Positions 18,021 through 26,810 of a DNA stretch of 32,454 bases are shown one piece after another. Positions within the stretch are counted from its first letter, which is position 1. Every line of letters begins with the position of its first letter. The stretch covers positions 1 through 32,454 of the forward strand of contig JAIKVL010000037.1 of NCBI GenBank assembly GCA_024685775.1. The letters run 5' to 3'. Source of the stretch: Clostridia bacterium. Lineage in GTDB: Bacteria > Bacillota > Clostridia > Christensenellales > CAG-1252. The translations under genes were made by a program, and so were the position numbers. Below the pieces are notes generated by a model. The model did no database searches, had not been told where the DNA came from, and saw nothing but the letters and a program-made list of their open reading frames with translations.

Positions 18021-19235
18021 ATGAAGATTATTGAAGGCGGCGTTACCGCGGCGAAAGGATTTTCGGCAAGCGGCGTTCACGCGGGCATTCGGAAAAGCAA
18101 AAAGAAACGCGATCTCGGACTCATCTATTCCGAGAAGAGAGCGGCTGCCGCCGCGCTTTACACGACGAACCTTGTAAAAGGCGCGCCTCTCGCGGTCACG
18201 AAAGAGCATATCAAGGACGGTTTCGCGCAAGCGATCATCGTAAACAGCGGAAACGCGAACACCTGCAACGCGAACGGAATCGAAATCGCGGAGCAAACCG
18301 CGCTTCTCCTTTCGAAAGAGCTTAAAATCGCGAAAGAGGACGTCGTCGTCGCGTCCACGGGCGTGATCGGTCAGCAGATGACGATCGAACCCTTCGCGGA
18401 AGGGATCCCGCCCCTCGTCGGGTCGCTCTCGAACGAAGGCTCTTCCCTCGCCGCGGAAGCGATGATGACGACGGATACCGTCAAAAAGGAAGTCGCCGTC
18501 AGCTTTACGGTCGGCGGAAAAGAGGCGAAGCTCGGCGGGATCGCGAAAGGTAGCGGAATGATCCATCCGAATATGGCGACGATGCTCGTCTTTTTGACGA
18601 CGGACTGCGCGATTTCTCCGAAGATGCTTCAAAAGGCGCTTTCGAACGACGTGCAAAACAGCTTTAATATGGTCAGCGTGGACGGCGACACTTCGACGAA
18701 CGATATGGTCGTCATTCTCGCGAACGGACTCGCGGGGAACGCTTCGATCGAAGAAGAAGGCGAAGACTTCACCGCGTTTATGACCGCGCTCAACACCGTT
18801 ACGGTCGCGCTGTGCAAGGCGCTCGCGGCGGACGGCGAAGGCGCCACGAAATTCTTGGAATGCCGCGTCAGCGGAGCGAAGACCCTTGCGGACGCGAAAA
18901 AAGCGGCGAAAGCCGTGATTTGCAGCAGCCTCGTCAAAGCCGCGATGTTCGGCTCGGACGCGAACTGGGGCAGGGTCCTTTGCGCGGTCGGCTACTCGGG
19001 CGCGGACGTGGACGTAACGAAGATCGGCGTGACGTTCAAGAGCAAGAAAGGCGAGATCACGGTTTGCGAAAACGGCGCGGGCGTGGATTTCTCGGAAGAG
19101 AAAGCGAAAGAGATCCTTCTCGAAAGCGAGATCACGATCGACGTGACCTTCGCGGACGGCGACGCTTCCGCGACGGCTTGGGGCTCGGATCTGACCTACG
19201 ATTACGTTAAGATAAACGGCGATTATCGCACTTGA
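18021..19235 (+). CDS. argJ: bifunctional glutamate N-acetyltransferase / ornithine acetyltransferase
   Basis: ArgJ moves the acetyl group from N-acetylornithine to glutamate, making the pathway cyclic, and can also prime it from acetyl-CoA if bifunctional. The proenzyme cleaves itself before a threonine: here Ala-Thr187-Met-Leu in GMIHPNMATMLVFLTTD gives alpha and beta chains. Other family blocks are IVNSGNANTCN, VASTGVIGQQM and SVDGDTSTNDM, and the C-terminus carries the usual SDLTYDYVKINGDY ending. Length 404 is typical. GGAGGAAAG precedes ATG 18021. Its presence explains why no argE is needed here; mono- versus bifunctional cannot be decided by sight. Confidence 0.96.
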   Translation: MKIIEGGVTAAKGFSASGVHAGIRKSKKKRDLGLIYSEKRAAAAALYTTNLVKGAPLAVTKEHIKDGFAQAIIVNSGNANTCNANGIEIAEQTALLLSKELKIAKEDVVVASTGVIGQQMTIEPFAEGIPPLVGSLSNEGSSLAAEAMMTTDTVKKEVAVSFTVGGKEAKLGGIAKGSGMIHPNMATMLVFLTTDCAISPKMLQKALSNDVQNSFNMVSVDGDTSTNDMVVILANGLAGNASIEEEGEDFTAFMTALNTVTVALCKALAADGEGATKFLECRVSGAKTLADAKKAAKAVICSSLVKAAMFGSDANWGRVLCAVGYSGADVDVTKIGVTFKSKKGEITVCENGAGVDFSEEKAKEILLESEITIDVTFADGDASATAWGSDLTYDYVKINGDYRT

Positions 19236-19252
19236 TCGCCGCGGGAGGAAGT

Positions 19253-20110
19253 ATGCAAAACTTATCGAATTACGAAAGGGCGGAAGTCTTAACGCAGGCT
19301 CTTCCCTATATCAAGAAGTACACGGGAAAGATCGTCGTCGTCAAGTACGGCGGCAACGCGATGATCAACGAGAACCTTAAAGAGCAGGTCATGCAGGACG
19401 TCGTCTTGCTGTCGTTGATCGGCGTGAAGGTCGTCCTCGTCCACGGCGGCGGCCCCGAGATCTCCTCTTTGATGGATAAGCTCGGGAAGAAACCCGTCTT
19501 CGTCAACGGACTCCGCGTTACGGATAAAGAGACGGTGGACGTCGTCCAGATGGTCCTTGCCGGAAAGATCAATAAATCCCTCGTTTCTCATCTCGAATCC
19601 AAGGGCGGGAAAGCGATGGGCATCTCGGGTATCGACGGGAAACTTATCGTCGCGAAGCAAAAGGACGAGAAACTCGGTTACGTCGGCGAGGTCGTTAAGA
19701 TCAATATCAAACCCGTCCACGATCTCCTCGAAAAGGGGTATATCCCCGTCGTCTCCACCGTCGCGATCGGCGAGGACGGCGAAACGTATAATATCAACGG
19801 AGACACCGCCGCGGCGTATCTCGCGGGCGCGTTGAACGCGAAAAGGCTCATTATGATGACGGATATCGCGGGCGTTCTTCGCGATCAAAAAGATCCTTCG
19901 ACCTTGATCCCCGAGATCAATCTGAAAGAAGCGGAAGCGCTTCAAAAAGAGGGCGTCATCTCGGGCGGGATGATCCCGAAGGTAGAGTGTTGCACGCTTG
20001 CGATCAAGAGCGGCGTTCAAAAGGCGATCATTATGGACGGGCGCGTTCCGCATTCGATTTTGATGGAGCTTTTGACGGACGAAGGCAGCGGCACGATGTT
20101 TGTGGAGTGA
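19253..20110 (+). CDS. argB: acetylglutamate kinase, probably arginine-sensitive form
   Basis: ArgB phosphorylates N-acetylglutamate. The 285-residue product has KYGGNAM (Lys31), HGGGPEISSLM (from residue 64) and YNINGDTAAAYLAGAL near the ATP site. Before the kinase core stands a helix, LSNYERAEVLTQALPYIKKYTGK. In characterised hexameric kinases this N-terminal helix goes with arginine feedback inhibition. ATG 19253 is chosen over an in-frame TTG at 19232 because GGGAGG lies 4-9 nt before it and the TTG overlaps the argJ stop without a ribosome-binding site. Confidence 0.96.
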   Translation: MQNLSNYERAEVLTQALPYIKKYTGKIVVVKYGGNAMINENLKEQVMQDVVLLSLIGVKVVLVHGGGPEISSLMDKLGKKPVFVNGLRVTDKETVDVVQMVLAGKINKSLVSHLESKGGKAMGISGIDGKLIVAKQKDEKLGYVGEVVKINIKPVHDLLEKGYIPVVSTVAIGEDGETYNINGDTAAAYLAGALNAKRLIMMTDIAGVLRDQKDPSTLIPEINLKEAEALQKEGVISGGMIPKVECCTLAIKSGVQKAIIMDGRVPHSILMELLTDEGSGTMFVE

Positions 20111-20112
20111 AT

Positions 20113-21270
20113 ATGAACACCTTTGAAAAAGATAAAAAATACGTCGCGGGAACCTACGCGCGTTTCCCGATCGAGATCGTTTCGGGAAAAGGCTCGATCG
20201 CGGTCGGGTCGGACGGAAAGAGCTATCTCGATATGGGTTCCGGAATCGCCGTGAACGCGTTCGGGATTGCGGACGAAGTTTGGGCAAAAGCGGTCAAAGA
20301 GCAGATCGACCGCTTCCAACACACCTCGAATTTGTACTACGCTTCTCCCTGCGCATCCCTTGCCGAGGCGCTTTGCGAGAAGACGGGCTATAAGAAAGTC
20401 TTCTTCGGAAACTCGGGCGCGGAAGCGAACGAATGCGCGATCAAGATCGCCCGCAAGTGGGGTGAAGAGAAGGGAAAGAGCGAGATCGTAACGCTCGTCT
20501 CGTCTTTCCACGGGCGCACGATCACGACCCTCGCCGCAACGGGACAAGACGTTTTCCACAAGCATTTCGGTCCTTTCCCCGAGGGCTTTTCGTATACGCC
20601 GGCGAACGATATCTCCGCGCTTCGCGCCGCCGTCTCGGATAAGACCGCGGCGATCATGCTCGAATTCATTCAGGGCGAAGGCGGCGTCAACGTCCTCGAC
20701 GCGGCGTTCGTCGAAGAAGCGTTCCGCCTTGCGAAAGAAAAAGATTTTTTGGTAATCGCGGACGAAGTCCAGACAGGCAACGGCAGGACGGGCAAATACT
20801 TCGCAAGCGAATATTACGGCGTAAAACCCGATATCACGACGACGGCGAAAGGGCTCGGCGGCGGGCTTCCGATCGGCGCTTGCCTGATCGGGGAAAAAGC
20901 GGAATCCGTCCTCGGGGCGGGCGACCACGGCTCGACCTTCGGCGGAAACCCCGTCGTCTGCGCGGGCGCGCTTTCCGTCGTTGATCGCATCGACGAGGCT
21001 CTTCTCACTTCCGTTCGGGAGAAAGGGGAATACATTAAAAACAAACTCGAAGGGCAGGAAGGCATTCTGTCGGTCTCCGGAAGGGGGCTTATGCTCGGCG
21101 TCAAGACGGCGTTCGACAGCCGCGCGGTCGTAAACGCTTGTCTCAAAAAGGGCGTTCTGTTCCTGACCGCAAAGGATAAAGTCCGCTTACTTCCCGCGTT
21201 GAACGTCCCTTACGAGGTCGTCGATCAAGCGATCGAGGTTTTGCTCTCGGTCGTAAAGGAGGGCGTATGA
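20113..21270 (+). CDS. argD: acetylornithine aminotransferase
   Basis: ArgD is a PLP class-III aminotransferase converting N-acetylglutamate semialdehyde to N-acetylornithine with glutamate as donor. The 385-residue product has FGNSGAEANECAIKIAR at the phosphate-binding site. The substrate-side block is SFHGRTITTLAATGQ and the PLP-ring contact is VIADEVQTGNGRTG. The Schiff-base lysine is Lys246 in TTAKGLGGGLPIGA. ATG 20113 stands 2 nt after the argB stop, with GGAGTG as ribosome-binding site; in-frame sequence further upstream belongs to argB. Its last four bases (ATGA) overlap the start of argF. Confidence 0.95.
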   Translation: MNTFEKDKKYVAGTYARFPIEIVSGKGSIAVGSDGKSYLDMGSGIAVNAFGIADEVWAKAVKEQIDRFQHTSNLYYASPCASLAEALCEKTGYKKVFFGNSGAEANECAIKIARKWGEEKGKSEIVTLVSSFHGRTITTLAATGQDVFHKHFGPFPEGFSYTPANDISALRAAVSDKTAAIMLEFIQGEGGVNVLDAAFVEEAFRLAKEKDFLVIADEVQTGNGRTGKYFASEYYGVKPDITTTAKGLGGGLPIGACLIGEKAESVLGAGDHGSTFGGNPVVCAGALSVVDRIDEALLTSVREKGEYIKNKLEGQEGILSVSGRGLMLGVKTAFDSRAVVNACLKKGVLFLTAKDKVRLLPALNVPYEVVDQAIEVLLSVVKEGV

Positions 21271-22268
21271 GCGCGGCGCTGTACGGAAAGAATTTTTTGA
21301 AACTGCTCGATTTCTCGAAAACGGAGATCGAAGAATTTTTGCGGATCGCGGCGCTTCTCAAAACCTATAAGAAGACGGGCGTCCCGCATCGCCTTGCCGA
21401 GGGAAAGAATATCGCCCTCGTCTTCGAAAAGACCAGCACCCGCACCCGTTGCGCGTTCGAAGTCGCGGCGGCGGATCTCGGAATGAACGCCGTCTATCTC
21501 GACCCGAAAAGCTCGCAGATTGGGAAAAAGGAAAGTCTTCCCGATACGGCGAAAGTCCTCGGGCGTATGTTCGACGCGATCGAATACAGGGGCTACGGGC
21601 AACAGATCGTCGAGGATATCGCGCGCTATTCGGGCGTTCCGACGTATAACGGTCTCACGAACGAATTCCATCCGACGCAGATCCTCGCGGACTTCTTGAC
21701 TTTGAAAGAAAAATTCGGGACGCTCGAAGGGCTGTCCCTCGCTTATTACGGCGACGCGCGCTACAATATGGGGAATTCCTTAATGGTCGGCGCGGCGAAA
21801 ATGGGGATGCGCTTTACGGCGTGTTGCCCCGAAAAGTATCGCCCCGATCCCGCGCTCGTAAAGACCTGCGAAGCGATCGCGAAGAAGAGCGGCGGCGAGA
21901 TCCGCTTCGAGACCGATCCCGAAAAGGGCAGCAAAGGCGCGAACGCCGTCTATACGGACGTTTGGGTCTCGATGGGCGAACCGCAAGAGGTCTGGAAAGA
22001 AAGAATCGAGGAGCTTTCTCCCTATCGCGTAACGAAGAACGTGATGAAGAACGGAGCGAAAGGAGCGGTCTTCCTCCATTGCCTGCCCGCGTTTCACGAT
22101 CTCGGAACGGAGATCGGGCGCGAGATCCACGAGAAGTTCGGGCTGACGGAAATGGAAGTTTCGGACGAAGTGTTTTTAAGCGACGCATCCGTCGTCTTCG
22201 ACGAGGCGGAAAACCGCTTGCACACGATCAAAGCGGTCATGGCAGCCACGCTGTCCGAGGGGGTCTGA
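21267..22268 (+). CDS. argF: ornithine carbamoyltransferase
   Basis: ArgF makes citrulline from ornithine and carbamoyl phosphate. The 333-residue length is normal. The carbamoyl-phosphate loop S-T-R-T-R is at residues 57-61 (EKTSTRTRCAFE). EFHPTQILADFLT and YGDARYNMGNSLM follow, and the ornithine-site cysteine is in HCLPAFHD (271-278). A catabolic (ArcB) enzyme has the same signatures, but the operon context is biosynthetic. GGAGGG precedes the ATG, which overlaps argD by four bases. Confidence 0.95.
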   Translation: MSAALYGKNFLKLLDFSKTEIEEFLRIAALLKTYKKTGVPHRLAEGKNIALVFEKTSTRTRCAFEVAAADLGMNAVYLDPKSSQIGKKESLPDTAKVLGRMFDAIEYRGYGQQIVEDIARYSGVPTYNGLTNEFHPTQILADFLTLKEKFGTLEGLSLAYYGDARYNMGNSLMVGAAKMGMRFTACCPEKYRPDPALVKTCEAIAKKSGGEIRFETDPEKGSKGANAVYTDVWVSMGEPQEVWKERIEELSPYRVTKNVMKNGAKGAVFLHCLPAFHDLGTEIGREIHEKFGLTEMEVSDEVFLSDASVVFDEAENRLHTIKAVMAATLSEGV

Positions 22269-22269
22269 T

Positions 22270-25200
22270 ATGAAGCGCACGGATCTGAAAAAAATAATGA
22301 TCATCGGATCGGGGCCGATCGTCATCGGACAAGCCGCCGAATTCGACTACGCGGGCACGCAGGCTTGTATCGCGTTGCGCGAGGAAGGCTATAACGTCCT
22401 TCTCGTCAATTCCAACCCCGCGACGATCATGACCGATCCGCAAATGGCGGACGAAGTCTATATGGAGCCTTTGACCGTTTCTTATATCGAAAAGGTCATC
22501 GAGAAGGAAAGACCCGACGCGCTCCTCCCCGGCATCGGCGGGCAGACGGGGCTGAACCTCGCGATCGAGCTTGAAAAGAGCGGCGTCTTGAAAAAGTACG
22601 GCGTCGAACTTCTCGGGACGAAGAGCGAAAGCATCAAGAAAGCCGAAGACAGAGAACTCTTCAAAGAGATGTGCGAAAAGATCGGCGAGCCGGTCATCCC
22701 CTCGCTCGTGACCTACTCGGTCGAAGAAGCGAAAGCCGCGGCGAAAGAGATCGGGTATCCGGTCGTCCTTCGCCCCGCGTTTACTCTCGGCGGAACGGGC
22801 GGCGGCTTCGCGGATAACGAGGAAGAACTCGTCGAAGTCGCGGAGCAGGGTTTCCGCCTTTCTCCCGTCCGTCAGGTTCTCGTCGAAAAGAGCGTAAAGG
22901 GCTATAAAGAGATCGAATTCGAAGTGATGCGCGACGGGGAGAATAACGCGATCACCGTCTGCGGAATGGAGAACGTCGATCCCGTCGGCGTGCATACCGG
23001 CGATTCGATCGTCGTCGCGCCGATCCTGACGCTGACGAAAAAACAACTCAAAACTTTGAACGACAGCGCGATCAAGATCATCAAAGAGCTTGAAATCTCG
23101 GGCGGTTGCAACGTCCAGTTCGCGCTCTCTCCGACTTCGGACGATTACTATCTGATCGAGGTCAATCCGAGGGTCTCGCGTTCGTCCGCGCTTGCTTCCA
23201 AAGCGAGCGGTTATCCGATCGCCCGCGTTACGGCGAAAGTCGCGGTCGGGATGCTCCTCTCCGAGATCGAAGTCGCGGGAGGAACGGCGGCGATCGAGCC
23301 TTCTCTCGATTATATCGTCGCGAAATTCCCGCGTTTCCCGTTCGATAAGTTTACGACGGCGTCCAACCTTCTCGGAACGCAGATGAAGGCGACGGGCGAA
23401 GTCATGGGCATCGGGAGCAACCTCGAAGAATGCATGTTGAAATCCGTTCGTTCTCTCGAAGTCAAGGTCTCCCACCTTTATCACCCGAAGTTCGACGATA
23501 TGACGGAGGAAGAACTCTTCGAGTATATTCGCGTCTTCCGCGCCGATAACTTCTTCGCGATCGCGGAGCTTTTGTCGCGCGGAGCGACCGTCGAAGCCGT
23601 CTCGAAAGTAACGATGATCACGCCTTATTTCATTCGCTCGATCCAAAAGATCATCGAGGAAGAAGAGCGTTTGAAAGAAGCGAAGTTCGAAAAGGCGGAA
23701 CTCCTCGCCGCGAAAAAGATGGGCTTCTCGGATAAGTACGTCGCGAAGCTTTGGGATTCGACCGAAAAGGAAGTCTCCGCTTTCCGCAAGGCGCAGGGCG
23801 TCGTCCCCGCGTTCCGTATGGTGGATACCCTTCACACGGGCAAATATATCCCGTATTTCTATTCGTCTTACACGGGGAAGAACGATTCCGTCCACACCGA
23901 TCAAAAGAAGATCGTCGTCCTCGGCGCGGGTCCGATCCGCATCGGGCAGGGTATCGAATTCGACTATTCGACCGTCCACGCCGTGCAGACCATCAAAGCT
24001 TCGGGCTACGAGTCGATCATCATCAACAATAACCCCGAAACCGTCTCCACCGATTACACGACGGCGGATAAACTCTATTTCGAGCCGTTGACCCCCGAAG
24101 ACGTGTCGAGCGTCTTGGATTTCGAGAAAGCGGCGGGCGTCGTCACCTCGCTCGGCGGACAAACGGCGATCAATCTCGCCGCGCCTCTCGCGGCAATGGG
24201 CGCGCCTTTGATCGGGACGAGTAAAGAAGCGATCGATCGAGCGGAAGACCGCGATCTGTTCGATAAACTTTTGTCGGAGATCGACGTCCCCCGTCCGAAG
24301 GGCGTCGCGGTCAAGAGCGTCGAAGAAGGCGTCAAGGCGGCGGAAGCGCTCGGTTATCCCTTGCTCGTTCGCCCGAGTTTCGTCCTCGGCGGCAGGGCGA
24401 TGATGATCGTCTCCAAAAAAGCGGAGCTCCTCTCTTATCTGACCGAAGCGGTCGAGATCGGCGAGGATAAGCCCGTCTTGATCGACAAGTATATCAAAGG
24501 AAAAGAAGTCGAGACCGACGCGATCTCGGACGGAAAAACCGTCTTCGTCCCCGGCATTATGGAGCTCGTCGAGCGGACGGGCGTCCACTCCGGCGACAGC
24601 ATTTCCGTCTTCCCCGCGCTTTCGCTTTCGGAAACCGTGAAGCAAAAGATCTTGGATTACACCGAGAAACTCGGGCTTGCCGTCGGCATCCGCGGATTGT
24701 TCAACGTCCAGTATATCGTAAAGGACGAGGACGTCTACGTCATCGAGGTGAATCCGCGTTCGTCGAGGACGGTCCCCTTCCTCTCCAAGGCGACGGGGAT
24801 CCCGATCGCGGACGTCGCGACCAAAGTTATTCTCGGGGAAAGTCTCGAAGATCTCGGCTACGTGGGTTACTCCGAAAAAGACCGCGGCTATTTCGTCAAA
24901 GTCCCCGTGTTCTCCTTCTTGAAGCTCTCGGGACTTGATTCCTATCTTTCTCCCGAAATGAAATCCACGGGCGAAGCGATCGGCGTCGGAAAGACGGCGG
25001 ACGAAGCCTTTGAAAAAGCCTTTATCGCTTCGGGAATGAAGCTCGAAAGAAGCGGCGTCGTCTTCGTCAGTTTGGCGGACGAGGATAAGGACGAAGCCTT
25101 CCCGCTCCTCGTGAAACTCGCGAAAATGGGCTTTACTTTCGCTACGACGGGTCTTACGACCAAGTATCTCCTCGAAAAAGGCTACGAGACGAAGCATCTC

Positions 25201-25410
25201 GGCAAGGCGAGCGAGGGCAAGAGCGAAGCCGTCGATTTCATTAAAGAGGGCAAAGCGGCATACGTCGTCAACACGCGCGCGATCCTTTCCGGCGTCCACT
25301 ACGCGGACGGCGCGCTGATCCGCCGCGCGGCGATCGAAGCGGGCAGACAGCCGATCACTTCGCTCGACACCTTGAAAGCGCTCGTCTCCGTCTTGGAAAA
25401 CCGCAGATAA
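22270..25410 (+). CDS. carB: carbamoyl-phosphate synthase large subunit
   Basis: CarB makes carbamoyl phosphate from ammonia (delivered by CarA from glutamine), bicarbonate and two ATP, feeding argF. The 1046-residue product is slightly short of the usual 1060-1075. Domains in order: first ATP-grasp half (about 1-400, with IGSGPIVIGQAAEFDYAGTQ and RPAFTLGGTGGG), oligomerisation region (400-545), second ATP-grasp half (545-925, with LGAGPIRIGQGIEFDYSTVH and RPSFVLGGRAMMIV), and a C-terminal methylglyoxal-synthase-like allosteric domain (about 930-1046). It begins one base after the argF stop and ends the operon. The small subunit carA is not adjacent and is not in this window. Confidence 0.97.
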   Translation: MKRTDLKKIMIIGSGPIVIGQAAEFDYAGTQACIALREEGYNVLLVNSNPATIMTDPQMADEVYMEPLTVSYIEKVIEKERPDALLPGIGGQTGLNLAIELEKSGVLKKYGVELLGTKSESIKKAEDRELFKEMCEKIGEPVIPSLVTYSVEEAKAAAKEIGYPVVLRPAFTLGGTGGGFADNEEELVEVAEQGFRLSPVRQVLVEKSVKGYKEIEFEVMRDGENNAITVCGMENVDPVGVHTGDSIVVAPILTLTKKQLKTLNDSAIKIIKELEISGGCNVQFALSPTSDDYYLIEVNPRVSRSSALASKASGYPIARVTAKVAVGMLLSEIEVAGGTAAIEPSLDYIVAKFPRFPFDKFTTASNLLGTQMKATGEVMGIGSNLEECMLKSVRSLEVKVSHLYHPKFDDMTEEELFEYIRVFRADNFFAIAELLSRGATVEAVSKVTMITPYFIRSIQKIIEEEERLKEAKFEKAELLAAKKMGFSDKYVAKLWDSTEKEVSAFRKAQGVVPAFRMVDTLHTGKYIPYFYSSYTGKNDSVHTDQKKIVVLGAGPIRIGQGIEFDYSTVHAVQTIKASGYESIIINNNPETVSTDYTTADKLYFEPLTPEDVSSVLDFEKAAGVVTSLGGQTAINLAAPLAAMGAPLIGTSKEAIDRAEDRDLFDKLLSEIDVPRPKGVAVKSVEEGVKAAEALGYPLLVRPSFVLGGRAMMIVSKKAELLSYLTEAVEIGEDKPVLIDKYIKGKEVETDAISDGKTVFVPGIMELVERTGVHSGDSISVFPALSLSETVKQKILDYTEKLGLAVGIRGLFNVQYIVKDEDVYVIEVNPRSSRTVPFLSKATGIPIADVATKVILGESLEDLGYVGYSEKDRGYFVKVPVFSFLKLSGLDSYLSPEMKSTGEAIGVGKTADEAFEKAFIASGMKLERSGVVFVSLADEDKDEAFPLLVKLAKMGFTFATTGLTTKYLLEKGYETKHLGKASEGKSEAVDFIKEGKAAYVVNTRAILSGVHYADGALIRRAAIEAGRQPITSLDTLKALVSVLENRR

Positions 25411-25413
25411 AAA

Positions 25414-25432
25414 ATCGCAAAGCGCTTGCGAT
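25414..25432 (+). other. small hairpin after carB
   Basis: ATCGCAA, AGCGC loop, TTGCGAT: a perfect 7-bp stem starting 4 nt after the carB stop. No T-run follows. It may protect the mRNA 3' end upstream of the real terminator. Confidence 0.5.
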
Positions 25433-25470
25433 CGGAAGAAGCGCGGCGCATCAAATAATTTTACTCGGCG

Positions 25471-25509
25471 AAAAGCCCGTTTTCGAATCATTCGGAAGCG
25501 GGCTTTTTT
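25471..25509 (+). terminator. terminator of the arginine operon
   Basis: AAAAGCCCG (25471-25479) and CGGGCTTTT (25499-25507) form the outer arms. The inner TTTTCGAA and TTCGGAAG pair with two G-T wobbles around a TCA loop, giving a ~17-bp stem that ends in six T residues. Confidence 0.93.
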
Positions 25510-25542
25510 ACCGTCTTTTCAAAAATTTTTCATTTGTCGCTA

Positions 25543-25567
25543 TCAACCTATTGACAAGGTAGGTTGA
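25543..25567 (+). promoter_or_regulatory. operator of iscS-iscU: 25-bp inverted repeat around the -35 box
   Basis: TCAACCTA (25543-25550), 9 nt, TAGGTTGA (25560-25567): perfect 8-bp arms. The 9-nt centre contains the TTGACA -35 hexamer, so a bound protein would block RNA polymerase. The same arms and spacing recur before metY. Size and placement match Rrf2/IscR-type sites. Binding by the regulator at 30277-30708 is inferred. Confidence 0.75.
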
Positions 25568-25579
25568 AGATGGTATAAT
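25551..25579 (+). promoter_or_regulatory. promoter of iscS-iscU
   Basis: Perfect TTGACA (25551-25556), a 17-nt spacer, perfect TATAAT (25574-25579). A consensus promoter of this strength is usually held down by a repressor, which fits the overlapping operator. Confidence 0.9.
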
Positions 25580-25608
25580 GCTTCCGAATTACGAACGAGG
25601 GAGCTTTT

Positions 25609-26799
25609 ATGAAGGTATATTTGGATAACGCGTCCACAACGAAAATGAGCAAAGCGGCGATCGAAGCGATGATCCCGTTTTTCGAGGAGTACTACGCGAA
25701 TCCGTCGAGTTTGCATTCGATGGGGCAGGAAGTCAAAGAGAAGCTCGAAGAGGCGCGCGCCGCGGTCGCAAAGGCGCTCGGCGCGAATCCCGAGGAGATC
25801 TATTTTACGTCGGGCGGGAGCGAAGCGGATAATCAAGCGATCCTGTCCGCCGCGAAGATCGGCGAGAGAAAGGGGAAAAAGCATATCGTGACGACGGCGT
25901 TTGAGCATCACGCTGTCCTGCATACCCTCGCGAAACTCGAAAAGCAAGGCTTCGAGGTGACCTATCTTCCCGTCGGGAGCGAAGGGAACGTGACCGCCGC
26001 CGAAGTCGCCGCCGCGATCCGCGAGGATACTTGTCTCGTAACCGCGATGAGCGCGAATAACGAGATCGGATCGGTGCTTCCGATCGCGGAGATCGGCGCG
26101 GTGTGCAGAGAAAAGAAAGTTCTGTTCCACACGGACGCCGTGCAAGCGGTCGGGCATATCCCGATGAACGTTTCGGAGATGAAGATCGATCTTTTATCCC
26201 TGTCCGCGCATAAGTTCCACGGTCCCAAAGGCGTCGGCGTTTTGTTCGCGCGAAAGGGCGTCGCTTTGTCGAACCTGATCGAAGGCGGCGCGCAGGAGAA
26301 AGGTCGCCGCGCGGGAACGGAGAACCTATCGGGTATCGCGGGGCTTGCCGCCGCGCTGACGGAGGCGACGGAGCATTTGAACGAGAACGCGAAGCGGGTC
26401 GCGAGACTGCGCGATAAACTCATAAGCGGGCTCAGCGCGATCCCCCACAGCGTCTTGAACGGCGATAAAGAAAACCGCCTGCCCGGGAACGTGCATTTCT
26501 GCTTCGAAGGGATCGAGGGAGAAAGCCTGCTCCTTTTGTTGGACGAATTCGGGATTGAAGCGTCCTCGGGGTCGGCGTGCACGTCGGGTTCGTTGGATCC
26601 GTCCCACGTCCTTCTCGCGATCGGGCATCCGCACGAGATCGCGCACGGATCGCTTCGCTTGACGCTTTCCGAGTACACGACCGAAGAGGAGATCGATCTC
26701 GCGCTCGAAGCAATCCCGAAAGTCGTGGCGAGACTTCGCGCGATGTCGCCGATTTGGAGAGATAAGACGCAAGGAAAGAAACCTTTTATATTGGAATAA
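25609..26799 (+). CDS. iscS: cysteine desulfurase (NifS/IscS type)
   Basis: This PLP enzyme takes sulfur from cysteine and hands it as persulfide to the Fe-S scaffold encoded next. The 396-residue product begins YLDNASTTKMS. TSGGSEADNQAIL and FEHHAVLHTL (His stacking on PLP) follow. The Schiff-base lysine is Lys202 in LSAHKFHGPKG. The active-site cysteine is Cys324 in SSGSACTSGS, on the long, flexible loop of the class-I (IscS/NifS) group; this argues against SufS. GAGGGAG precedes ATG 25609. It is followed 11 nt later by the scaffold gene. NifS and IscS cannot be separated by sequence alone. Confidence 0.93.
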   Translation: MKVYLDNASTTKMSKAAIEAMIPFFEEYYANPSSLHSMGQEVKEKLEEARAAVAKALGANPEEIYFTSGGSEADNQAILSAAKIGERKGKKHIVTTAFEHHAVLHTLAKLEKQGFEVTYLPVGSEGNVTAAEVAAAIREDTCLVTAMSANNEIGSVLPIAEIGAVCREKKVLFHTDAVQAVGHIPMNVSEMKIDLLSLSAHKFHGPKGVGVLFARKGVALSNLIEGGAQEKGRRAGTENLSGIAGLAAALTEATEHLNENAKRVARLRDKLISGLSAIPHSVLNGDKENRLPGNVHFCFEGIEGESLLLLLDEFGIEASSGSACTSGSLDPSHVLLAIGHPHEIAHGSLRLTLSEYTTEEEIDLALEAIPKVVARLRAMSPIWRDKTQGKKPFILE

Positions 26800-26810
26800 G
26801 GAGAAAGACG

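Noticed and set aside
19987-20112. A longer argD protein starting within argB
   Set aside because: The extra 42 residues are an out-of-frame reading of argB; ATG 20113 gives the normal argD start.
22237-25491. A 1084-codon minus-strand frame across carB
   Set aside because: Antisense shadow of a textbook carB; repetitive Arg/Asp/Phe composition and no ribosome-binding site.
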